Assembly (NCBI GenBank): GCA_947173865.1
Contig: CAMWGS010000070.1
Span: forward strand, 1 to 8,600
Length of the DNA: 8,600 nucleotides
Direction: 5' to 3'
Origin: an uncultured Ruminococcus sp.
GTDB lineage: Bacteria > Bacillota > Clostridia > Oscillospirales > Ruminococcaceae
Shown here: positions 1-5,455 of the stretch, piece after piece
Position numbering within the stretch: the stretch's first letter is position 1
Layout: each line of letters begins with the position of its first letter
The notes under the pieces: model-generated
The model's input: only the letters and a program-made list of their open reading frames with translations
What the model was told of the DNA's origin: nothing
The model's database searches: none
Translations under genes and position numbers: made by a program

Positions 1-20
1 ACAGTATATATTTACAGGTA

Positions 21-26
21 TATAAT
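21..26 (+). promoter_or_regulatory. Candidate -10 box for the XRE/desulfoferrodoxin-like gene
   Basis: A perfect TATAAT lies 33 bases upstream of the proposed start at 60. The matching -35 would fall at or just before the window edge and cannot be seen, so this is half a promoter. It also suggests that the open frame between 3 and 56 is untranslated leader and not coding sequence. The surrounding DNA is TA-rich, so a chance match is possible. Confidence 0.35.
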
Positions 27-47
27 ATATCTATCACACAGAAAGCG

Positions 48-53
48 AGGCGG
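48..53 (+). promoter_or_regulatory. Ribosome binding site that decides the start of the XRE gene
   Basis: AGGCGG, within GCGAGGCGG at 45-53, lies six bases before the ATA codon at 60 and three bases before the ATT codon at 57. This is the only Shine-Dalgarno-like purine block upstream of the helix-turn-helix coding region. It favours ATA (60) as the initiation codon over ATT. Confidence 0.45.
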
Positions 54-59
54 TATATT

Positions 60-656
60 ATAAATCCTGAAAATATCGGTCAGCTTATACGCAGTCTACG
101 CACGGAAAAAAAGCTGACTCAGAAACAGCTTGCGGAAAAAATAAATGTAAGCGACAAGGCCGTATCAAAATGGGAAACGGGAAACGGTATTCCGGATATT
201 GCAATTCTTGCGGAACTGGCTGAACTGTTCCGAACAGATATTCAGACCCTGCTTGACGGCAGAATCAAAGAAAATGAAAGTGAGAACGGAAATATGAAAA
301 AAATAAAATTTTATGTATGTCAGGAATGCGGAAACATTATAACATCAACTTCCGAGACGGGAATTACCTGCTGTGGAAAGAAACTGACTGCTCTTGAAAT
401 GAAAAAGGCTTACGACAGTGAAAAGCTTCACGCAGAATACGACGGTGGTGAATGGTACGTCACTACAGACCACCCCATGACAAAAGAACACTATATATCA
501 TTTGTGGCATACCTGAACGACAATAGAGCCGTAATTTTCAGACAGTACCCCGAATGGTCGGTTAACATACACATTCCTTTTGCATCTTCGGGCAGGCTTG
601 TGTGGTACTGCAATAAATGTGGGCTTATGTATCAGAATCTTAACAGAAAAAAATAA
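60..656 (+). CDS. XRE-family regulator fused to a desulfoferrodoxin-like metal domain
   Basis: This is a predicted cytoplasmic DNA-binding regulator of about 198 aa. Residues ~5-60 form an XRE helix-turn-helix, with the recognisable stretch LTQKQLAEKINVSDKAVSKW. Residues ~79-198 resemble desulfoferrodoxin. There is a Cys-x2-Cys (87, 90) plus Cys-Cys (104, 105) rubredoxin-like knuckle, then His124, HPMTKEHY (His138, His144), and Cys184/Cys187. In superoxide reductases the five iron ligands are four His and one Cys; here the last His appears replaced by Cys187. From the architecture I infer a sensor of iron, superoxide or redox state; its target is unknown. No ATG, GTG or TTG occurs in frame before codon 79 (294). 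A start at 294 would delete the whole HTH, so I place it at ATA 60 (ATT 57 is the alternative; a start beyond the window edge is less likely). The gene is monocistronic and ends at a terminator. Confidence 0.8.
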   Translation: MNPENIGQLIRSLRTEKKLTQKQLAEKINVSDKAVSKWETGNGIPDIAILAELAELFRTDIQTLLDGRIKENESENGNMKKIKFYVCQECGNIITSTSETGITCCGKKLTALEMKKAYDSEKLHAEYDGGEWYVTTDHPMTKEHYISFVAYLNDNRAVIFRQYPEWSVNIHIPFASSGRLVWYCNKCGLMYQNLNRKK

Positions 657-663
657 CATTTTT

Positions 664-691
664 AACGGGTACTCTGCGTACCCGTTTTTTT
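664..691 (+). terminator. Rho-independent terminator of the XRE gene
   Basis: AACGGGTAC (664-672) pairs perfectly with GTACCCGTT (678-686) around the five-base loop TCTGC. The T-run extends to 691. It begins eight bases after the TAA stop codon and separates the regulator from the motor-like operon. Confidence 0.9.
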
Positions 692-701
692 GCTGAAATG
701 C

Positions 702-730
702 TTGCAATTTGTCTGAATATATGTTATCAT
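702..730 (+). promoter_or_regulatory. Sigma-A-type promoter of the motor-like operon
   Basis: The -35 is TTGCAA (702-707), followed by a 17-base spacer and the -10 TATCAT (725-730). TG sits at 722-723, one base before the -10, giving an extended -10. Transcription would start near 737, directly at the AAGGAGG ribosome binding site (738-744), so the leader would be only about 15 bases. No operator or leader structure fits in that space. Confidence 0.65.
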
Positions 731-751
731 AGACTTTAAGGAGGATTATTT

Positions 752-1273
752 ATGAAAAATATCTTTTCAGTTATTTTTATGAATATATGGGGCTATGATA
801 TGATTATTTTCATAGCTGCCGTCTTTACGGGTATCATGTATTATTATCTCAGACGTTCGGCGGACAGGCTGTACAAAAAAATGCATCTCACCGTTTTTGT
901 TCCCGATGGCGATATTTCACAGAAAGAGGCAGTTTCCGATATTTCCGAACTCCGTGAAACCGAAATAGTCAACATGAGAAACCACACCGGAGGTCTTTAT
1001 TCTGTTTTCGTCAATCTTACGGGAATATTCCCCCTGCTCGGTATTCTCGGCACTGTTATTTCCCTGCTCAGTCTTGTTTCTGATACGTCAAACATCACGG
1101 GAAACTTCTACGGTGCTTTGACTTCAACTTTCTGGGGACTTGTTTTCGCTATCATATTCAAGTTTCTTGACGGTATTATTTCCGCAAAAATCGAGGACAA
1201 CGAAAAAAGTGTTGCACTTTATCTTGAAAGAAATTCAAAGAACGTAACCGAAAAAGAAAAGGTAGCCGTATGA
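752..1273 (+). CDS. ExbB/TolQ/MotA-like proton channel family membrane protein
   Basis: This 173-aa integral membrane protein has three predicted helices: ~15-33, ~83-108 and ~119-143. The cytoplasmic stretch between helices 1 and 2 is short (~50 aa). The pair of C-terminal helices carries the family signature: PLLGILGT at 94-101, where ExbB and TolQ have a similar LLGTVxG motif, and ALTSTFWGLVFAI at 122-134, matching the small-residue TM3 that lines the channel. In the family, a pentamer of this subunit surrounds two copies of an ExbD/TolR/MotB-type protein and turns ion flow into rotation. ATG 752 has a strong AAGGAGG seven bases upstream. The stop overlaps the next start (ATGA at 1270-1273), so the two products are translationally coupled. 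It is shorter than typical ExbB or MotA, with a reduced loop. Its physiological partner is unknown. Confidence 0.75.
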   Translation: MKNIFSVIFMNIWGYDMIIFIAAVFTGIMYYYLRRSADRLYKKMHLTVFVPDGDISQKEAVSDISELRETEIVNMRNHTGGLYSVFVNLTGIFPLLGILGTVISLLSLVSDTSNITGNFYGALTSTFWGLVFAIIFKFLDGIISAKIEDNEKSVALYLERNSKNVTEKEKVAV

Positions 1274-1902
1274 AAAACAAGGGCATAGTTATTGAACTCA
1301 CCGCTTTACTAGACGTTATCCTAATTATGCTTTTCTGGATTATGATGAATGTACAGGATAGTAATGAAAATATTCAGGCAGAAGCGGACAGCCGTGTTGC
1401 CGACGCTGAACAACAGATGAAAGAAGCAGAAAAAAGTATTTCGGCAGCCGAAAGAATTGCGGAAAATGCCGTTGCGGAAATGGAAAAAATGCAGACGGAA
1501 CTTGATTTGTTACGTGAAGAAACTGAAAAGGAAATTGCTGAGGCATGGAAAAAAGCCGCAAGCATAAACGACAATGCCGCCGCAAATCAGTACGCACTTG
1601 ATAATTATGAAAACGGTCGCCTGATAACCATTAATCTCAGTCACAGCAAAATTTCAATATCGGACAATAACAATACTCTCGGACAAACTTCCGTTATCTC
1701 AGACAATACTATAGCCGAAAACCTTATTTCTTCACTTGAAAACTTAAATCTCGGACAAAATGACGTAATACTGTGTGCAATGGTTTACGACGGAAGTGAG
1801 GCACTCTACAGAGACGTAAAGGCAGTAAAAAATGCCGTTGATGAAGTAAAGAACAGTTATACAAATCTTTACTGTACTTATATCAATATAAAGGAAAGGT
1901 AA
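1270..1902 (+). CDS. ExbD/TolR-like motor subunit with an extended coiled coil
   Basis: This 210-aa protein has a very short cytoplasmic tail and a single membrane helix at ~8-27. Asp15 (TALLDVILIML) sits where ExbD and TolR carry the essential ion-binding aspartate. Residues ~32-100 are rich in Ala, Glu, Lys and Met and look like one long coiled coil. Residues ~117-208 form an alternating beta/alpha domain (LITINLSHSKISIS... NDVILCAMVYDGS... NLYCTYINIKE) in the pattern of the extracytoplasmic ExbD/TolR domain. Its ATG overlaps the upstream stop by four bases and has only a weak AAAAGG purine stretch, consistent with coupling and near-equal production. Canonical ExbD and TolR are about 140 aa; the extra coiled coil, which would place the distal domain farther from the membrane, is unusual. 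No peptidoglycan-binding OmpA-like domain is present, so it is not a MotB. Confidence 0.72.
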   Translation: MKNKGIVIELTALLDVILIMLFWIMMNVQDSNENIQAEADSRVADAEQQMKEAEKSISAAERIAENAVAEMEKMQTELDLLREETEKEIAEAWKKAASINDNAAANQYALDNYENGRLITINLSHSKISISDNNNTLGQTSVISDNTIAENLISSLENLNLGQNDVILCAMVYDGSEALYRDVKAVKNAVDEVKNSYTNLYCTYINIKER

Positions 1903-1909
1903 AATAATT

Positions 1910-2377
1910 ATGAGTAAAAAAGAAGATAAAAATGAAAAGAAAAAAAGTAAATTTCTGCCTGTAATCATTGTACTGCTTTTGATTATCGCAGTACTTATGA
2001 TTGTCGCAAGTCTCGGTTTCGGCGGTGTATTAGGTTCGGGAAACGGTGACGGTAACAATAACAGCAGTTCAGGTGTATCGGAAAATTCGTCAGATGACAG
2101 CACAGAAAATACTCAGACTTCCGAATCTCCCACAGAAACGGAAACTATACCCGAAGAAACAACAGAATCCGTAAAATATTTGGACGTTACGGTTTCGGGT
2201 GATATTTACCTTGTAAACGACGTTGAGAAAACACTTGACGATTTTATCTCACTTGCAAAAGACGGTGAGAATAATGTTGTAAGAATTACTGATGATAATG
2301 CAGTTGCAGATGCTATGGAAAGCCTTATTTCCACACTTGAAAGCAATAATATCCAGTACATTGAACCGACAGCATAA
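1910..2377 (+). CDS. Single-pass membrane protein with a degenerate ExbD/TolR-like outer domain
   Basis: A 155-aa protein. Residues 1-14 are highly charged (Lys/Glu/Asp) and cytoplasmic. Residues ~15-41 are a hydrophobic anchor with no charged residue. Residues ~42-88 are a low-complexity linker of Gly, Asn, Ser, Thr and Glu. Residues ~89-153 form a compact domain (YLDVTVSGDIYLVND... NVVRITDDNAVADAMESLISTLESNNIQYIE) that follows the strand/helix order of the ExbD periplasmic domain. Because the anchor lacks the channel aspartate, it cannot by itself be the ion-carrying subunit. I infer an accessory or output arm of the complex encoded upstream. It starts seven bases after the previous stop, behind AAGGAAAGGT (1891-1900), and closes the operon. 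Function unknown; the ExbD likeness is judged by eye. Confidence 0.6.
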   Translation: MSKKEDKNEKKKSKFLPVIIVLLLIIAVLMIVASLGFGGVLGSGNGDGNNNSSSGVSENSSDDSTENTQTSESPTETETIPEETTESVKYLDVTVSGDIYLVNDVEKTLDDFISLAKDGENNVVRITDDNAVADAMESLISTLESNNIQYIEPTA

Positions 2378-2385
2378 TAATAAAA

Positions 2386-2417
2386 AAACGGACTTGTAAA
2401 AAGTCCGTTTATTTTTT
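2386..2417. terminator. Bidirectional terminator between convergent operons
   Basis: AAACGGACTT (2386-2395) pairs perfectly with AAGTCCGTTT (2401-2410) around a five-base loop. On the + strand it is followed by A and six T (2411-2417), closing the motor-like operon. On the - strand the arm ends in UUU followed by four more U (complement of 2388-2382), closing the amidohydrolase end of the polyamine operon. The - strand gene stops only five bases away, at 2422. Confidence 0.88.
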
Positions 2418-2421
2418 ATAC

Positions 2422-3225
2422 TTAGTAAAATCTTCTGAAATTCTCTGCGAGAATCATTCTGTTTTCCTGTTCACTGAAACCGAGTTCCAAAAATCTTTCA
2501 AGTTCTTCCTCGTGACTCCACATTGGAAAATCAGAACCGAAAAAGCAGTTTTCAACACCGTATTTATTTATAAGGCGACGTGTATTATCCTTTGAAAGAA
2601 AAGCCATAGAACTGCTTATATCAAACGCAACATTTTCAAAATCGGTAAAGCATTCCTCTGCTTCGTCCCAACGCTGATAACCGCCGAGATGTGCGGCATG
2701 AAGTTTAAGCTTCGGGAAATTCTTATGTATATTTGCTATTTTCTGAGGTGCGGAATATTCATAACGATTATCACCGCAATGAATAAGCAGGGGCATTTCC
2801 CCTTCTATAACTTCATAAATTCTGAAAGCTTCGGGGGAATCTGCGTCGAACTTCTGAAAATCGGGGTGAAGCTTAACACCATGCAGACCAAGTGTCTTAA
2901 TCTGCTTTATATCTTCCTCAATATTTTCAGAACGGGGGTGAGTAGTTCCCAGACCGTAAAAACTTGAATTGTGTCCGCACTCCCTTGCAATAAATTCATT
3001 TATTGAACTTATCTGATGAGGTGTTGTGGCTGTAGAGCAGACAAGGTACTCCGAAACACCTATCTTGTCACCGCTTTTTATAAGCTGTTTACTCATGCCA
3101 CAGCTTTCCATAGGCAAATCATAGAAATGTCCGATATTAACCGTAGCATTTTCCGCTATTTTTTCGGGAAAAATATGTGCATGAGCATCAATTATTTCGT
3201 ATTTGCTGTAAATTTCTGAATCCAT
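2422..3225 (-). CDS. Amidohydrolase-family metal-dependent hydrolase
   Basis: A 267-aa cytoplasmic TIM-barrel hydrolase of the amidohydrolase-2 type (relatives include the ACMSD decarboxylases and other small-substrate hydrolases). Visible metal and active-site signature, in order: HAH (His15, His17) at the end of strand 1, VKLHPDF with Lys118, LIHCGD with His149, HAAHLGG with His176/His179, and FGSDFP with Asp232. The length is usual for compact members. ATG 3225 is supported by AGGAGG (3234-3239) eight bases upstream. It lies 54 bases downstream of nspC on the same strand, with a hairpin but no - strand terminator between, so it is probably the last gene of the polyamine transcript. Substrate cannot be read from the sequence; a role in amine or amide turnover is only suggested by position. 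Confidence 0.82.
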   Translation of the reverse strand: MDSEIYSKYEIIDAHAHIFPEKIAENATVNIGHFYDLPMESCGMSKQLIKSGDKIGVSEYLVCSTATTPHQISSINEFIARECGHNSSFYGLGTTHPRSENIEEDIKQIKTLGLHGVKLHPDFQKFDADSPEAFRIYEVIEGEMPLLIHCGDNRYEYSAPQKIANIHKNFPKLKLHAAHLGGYQRWDEAEECFTDFENVAFDISSSMAFLSKDNTRRLINKYGVENCFFGSDFPMWSHEEELERFLELGFSEQENRMILAENFRRFY

Positions 3226-3240
3226 AATCTTAGCCTCCTG

Positions 3241-3263
3241 AGAGTTATTATAACTCTTTTTTT
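3241..3263 (+). terminator. Hairpin plus T-run between nspC and the amidohydrolase gene (directional on the + strand)
   Basis: AGAGTTA (3241-3247) and TAACTCT (3251-3257) are perfect inverted arms around TTA, followed on the + strand by T3257-T3263. This reads as a terminator only in the + direction, opposite to the surrounding genes. On the - strand mRNA the hairpin follows an A-run and sits directly before the AGGAGG of the amidohydrolase gene, without a U-tract. It could block antisense transcription or act as an intercistronic structure. Confidence 0.45.
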
Positions 3264-3279
3264 CTGATTTGTCAAGATA

Positions 3280-4401
3280 TTACAGACGTTCTTTGAAATC
3301 TTCGTAGCCGAAATTACGGAGAGTCTGAATTTCACCGTCTGCTTTAAGTAAAAGTATTGACGGTAAAGACATACCGTTAAAAGTATTATTCTTGACCATA
3401 GAATAAATAGCCATATCCTCAAAAACCAGCCTGTCACCGATTTTCAGCGGTTTATCAAAAGAGTACTCCCCTATCACATCGCCTGAAAGACAGGTCTGTG
3501 AACCGAGTCTGTAAGTATATTTTTTCTCATTCGGACTGCCCGAATACCTGAGCGGAGGACGGTACGGCATCTCCAGAACGTCAGGCATATGACAAGCCGC
3601 AGAGCTGTCAAGAATAGCAATCAGCATATCATTTTCCGTGATGTCAAGGACTTCCGTTACAAGATAACCTGCATTAAGGGCAACCGCTTCACCCGGTTCA
3701 AGATATACTTCCAAACCGTATTTTTCCTGCATACGCTTTATACATCTCTCAAGACGTGGAATGTCATAACCTTCACGGGTAATATGGTGACCACCACCAA
3801 AATTTAGCCACTTCATATTTTTAAGTACGTCACCGAACTTTTCTTCAACATAATCAAGAGTGGTTTCAAGGTCGTCGGAATTCTGCTCACAGAGTGTATG
3901 AAAATGTAGACCACTGACACCGTACAAATTATCACGGTCAAAATTCTTATTGACTATTCCAAGTCTCGACTTAGGTGAACAAGGGTCATAAATTTCGTGT
4001 CCTTCCTGCGTGGAACACTCCGGATTTATACGCAGACCTATTTTTTTACCTGCATTAAGTACACGTTCACGATATTTGTCGAGCTGTGTGAAAGAGTTGA
4101 AAATAATATCGTCACAATAAGAAATTATCTCGTCTATCTCGCTTTCATGGTATCCTGCACAGAATACGTGATTTTCCTTTCCCATTTCCTCGAAACCCAG
4201 TTTTGCCTCAAAAAGTCCGCTGCAAGCCGTACCTGAAAGATAGTTCCCTATCAGCGAATAAAGGTGATAACACGAAAATGCTTTCTGTGCAAGAAGAATT
4301 TTACAGCTCGTGCGTTCCTGAACACCTTTCAGAATTTCAAGATTATGTATTAATTTTCCCTCATCTATTATGTAGCAGGGAGTTTTAACTTTTCCGAACA
4401 T
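3280..4401 (-). CDS. nspC: Carboxynorspermidine (carboxyspermidine) decarboxylase
   Basis: A 373-aa fold-III PLP-dependent decarboxylase that removes CO2 from carboxyspermidine or carboxynorspermidine to give spermidine or norspermidine. Visible features: the PLP lysine K40 in LLAQKAFSCY, the HFHTLCE segment at 166-172, the glycine-rich phosphate-binding NFGGGHH at 200-206, EPGEAV at 235-240, the family-characteristic CHMPDVLEMPYRPP at 270-283, and the active-site cysteine region GSQTCLSGD at 300-308 (Cys304). These separate it from diaminopimelate and arginine decarboxylases. Length is typical. ATG 4401 has GAGGTG (4406-4411), and that site contains the stop codon of the upstream small gene, so translation is likely coupled. 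The partner enzyme is encoded at 6312-7514 on the same strand, separated by four inserted genes. Confidence 0.95.
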   Translation of the reverse strand: MFGKVKTPCYIIDEGKLIHNLEILKGVQERTSCKILLAQKAFSCYHLYSLIGNYLSGTACSGLFEAKLGFEEMGKENHVFCAGYHESEIDEIISYCDDIIFNSFTQLDKYRERVLNAGKKIGLRINPECSTQEGHEIYDPCSPKSRLGIVNKNFDRDNLYGVSGLHFHTLCEQNSDDLETTLDYVEEKFGDVLKNMKWLNFGGGHHITREGYDIPRLERCIKRMQEKYGLEVYLEPGEAVALNAGYLVTEVLDITENDMLIAILDSSAACHMPDVLEMPYRPPLRYSGSPNEKKYTYRLGSQTCLSGDVIGEYSFDKPLKIGDRLVFEDMAIYSMVKNNTFNGMSLPSILLLKADGEIQTLRNFGYEDFKERL

Positions 4402-4409
4402 CTTTCACC

Positions 4410-4628
4410 TCAGAATATAGCTTTTCTTTTACCCTTTTCGTTTTTAGGGTAAGTGCGGACACGAATAATATGGTCAATGTTAATAACGCTCTCGCTGTCC
4501 TTTTCATCAACAACTATAAAACCGTCGCCTATTTCGAGAACCCTCGCAATAATCATACCGCCCTCAATGTATATTACACATTCTTCCTTGTCATCAGCAA
4601 AACGCTGTAATGCTTCTTCAATCTTCAT
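4410..4628 (-). CDS. Small Sm-like protein, hypothetical
   Basis: A 72-aa cytoplasmic protein, family not recognised with certainty. After a short N-terminal helix (~1-13) it shows a run of short alternating beta strands: ECVIYIEGGMIIARVLEIGDG, FIVVDEK, then SVINIDHIIRVRTYP. This is the strand order and turn pattern of an Sm/LSm or Hfq-like barrel, including a paired IDHIIRV near the end comparable to the Sm2 motif. The tail is basic (KNEKGKRK), as in RNA-binding proteins. ATG 4628 has a perfect AAGGAGG (4636-4642) seven bases upstream. Its TGA lies inside the ribosome binding site of nspC (gap of 8 bases). The Sm-like reading is an inference by eye; an RNA-binding or scaffold role near polyamine synthesis is possible but not shown. 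Confidence 0.65.
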   Translation of the reverse strand: MKIEEALQRFADDKEECVIYIEGGMIIARVLEIGDGFIVVDEKDSESVINIDHIIRVRTYPKNEKGKRKAIF

Positions 4629-4643
4629 TAAAAAACCTCCTTT

Positions 4644-4826
4644 TCAGCAATATCTGAGATACTGCATATTTTTGTATTCATAGTCAGGAACTTTCCTGAA
4701 AAACATCTTTTCCCTGTACTTTGATTTATCGCAGTTAATAAAGTTTATCGTGTGAAGCCCATAATACCATTGTCCCGAATCATATTCAACGTACCTGTCG
4801 TTGTAAATTATCCTGCCATACTCGTT
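4644..4826 (-). repeat. Direct repeat copy A (3' end of paralog A)
   Basis: By hand alignment this 183-base stretch differs from 5273-5455 at about 22 positions (roughly 88% identical) with no gaps. It covers the stop codon and the last 60 codons. Similarity continues past the stop into the spacer: both genes are followed by GCTGAAAAGG and then a purine-rich ribosome binding site for the next gene. Confidence 0.9.
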
Positions 4827-5258
4827 CAGTCCCAGTGTGAAAGCAGTTTCATTAATCAAGTCCCTATGACAAAACGGTGAACTGCTGTCAAAAAATTTTT
4901 CATTGTGTCCACGTCTTTTATGCCCGTTAAAACAATAATAGCTGTCATTGCAGAACATTATCTTATATCTGTCATCTTCCATAAAAATACGTGTATGATG
5001 TATAAGCTTGTTGTAACCGCATAGTAAATCACGAGTTCCAGCCGTGAACACTTCTTTTCCGAACGTTTTTATTTTGTCGTTGTATTTGTAAAGACTGTTC
5101 ATACTCTGTCTGTAAAACACTTTCTGATACAGCACTTCACAATCAGGTATTTCTTTTGTGACTATAGGTACAAATTTTAATGAACTTCTTACGTTGGCGT
5201 AATTCGCATAGCGAACATCTTTTTTATAAAACAAAGAAATATACTGCACAAAAAGCAT
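4644..5258 (-). CDS. Hypothetical Tyr-rich protein, paralog A of a tandem pair
   Basis: A 204-aa soluble protein of unrecognised family, with no signal peptide or membrane helix. It has three zones. The N-terminal ~43 residues (MLFVQYISLFYKKDVRYANY... DCEVL) share 28 of 43 residues with the neighbouring paralog. The middle (~44-144) is largely different and about 28 residues longer, with several Cys and His (YNKLIHH, YYCFNGHKRRGH, FCHRD). The C-terminal 60 residues (NEYGRIIYNDRYVE... MQYLRYC) match the paralog at 54 of 60 and end in a cysteine. I chose ATG 5258 over the adjacent TTG at 5261 because the paralog aligns from this ATG and the AAGGGGGG site sits five bases upstream. Position beside an Imm42-like gene suggests an immunity or antitoxin-like role, which is inference only. 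Confidence 0.7.
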   Translation of the reverse strand: MLFVQYISLFYKKDVRYANYANVRSSLKFVPIVTKEIPDCEVLYQKVFYRQSMNSLYKYNDKIKTFGKEVFTAGTRDLLCGYNKLIHHTRIFMEDDRYKIMFCNDSYYCFNGHKRRGHNEKFFDSSSPFCHRDLINETAFTLGLNEYGRIIYNDRYVEYDSGQWYYGLHTINFINCDKSKYREKMFFRKVPDYEYKNMQYLRYC

Positions 5259-5263
5259 CAAAT

Positions 5264-5271
5264 CCCCCCTT
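5264..5271 (-). promoter_or_regulatory. Atypical ribosome binding site of paralog A
   Basis: On the - strand this reads AAGGGGGG, five bases before ATG 5258. The equivalent site before the Sm-like gene, at the same place after the other repeat copy, is the consensus AAGGAGG. The spacing favours ATG 5258 over the TTG immediately upstream of it. Confidence 0.5.
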
Positions 5272-5272
5272 T

Positions 5273-5455
5273 TCAGCAGTACCGAAGATACTGCATATCT
5301 TTGTATTCGTAGTCAGGAACTTTCCTGAAAAATATCTTTTCTTTGTACTTTGATTTATCACAGTTGATGAAGTTTATCGTGTGAAGTTCATAATACCATT
5401 GTCTCGAATCAAATTCAACATACCTGTCATTATAAATAATTCTGCCGTACTCGTT
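5273..5455 (-). repeat. Direct repeat copy B (3' end of paralog B)
   Basis: Partner of the repeat at 4644-4826. The two copies start 629 bases apart. The substitutions fall at all codon positions but change only six of the last 60 amino acids, and the reading frame is intact in both copies, which points to two functional genes under selection. Confidence 0.9.

Noticed and set aside
294..656. A free-standing 120-aa desulfoferrodoxin-like protein starting at ATG 294
   Set aside because: The frame upstream is open and encodes a complete XRE helix-turn-helix. There is no ribosome binding site before 294 (only GAAAATGAAAGTGAG-type sequence), so 294 is an internal methionine.
752..1902. Zorya defence motor (ZorA/ZorB)
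   Set aside because: The channel protein has no long cytoplasmic tail, the partner has no OmpA-like wall-binding domain, and no helicase or nuclease follows. Only the general motor fold is shared.
3280..4401. Diaminopimelate decarboxylase (lysA)
   Set aside because: CHMPDVLEMPYRPP and GSQTCLSGD are characteristic of NspC, and the protein is shorter than LysA.
5259..5261. TTG as the start codon of paralog A
   Set aside because: The ATG immediately downstream aligns with the start of paralog B and is five bases from the purine block. TTG would leave only two bases.
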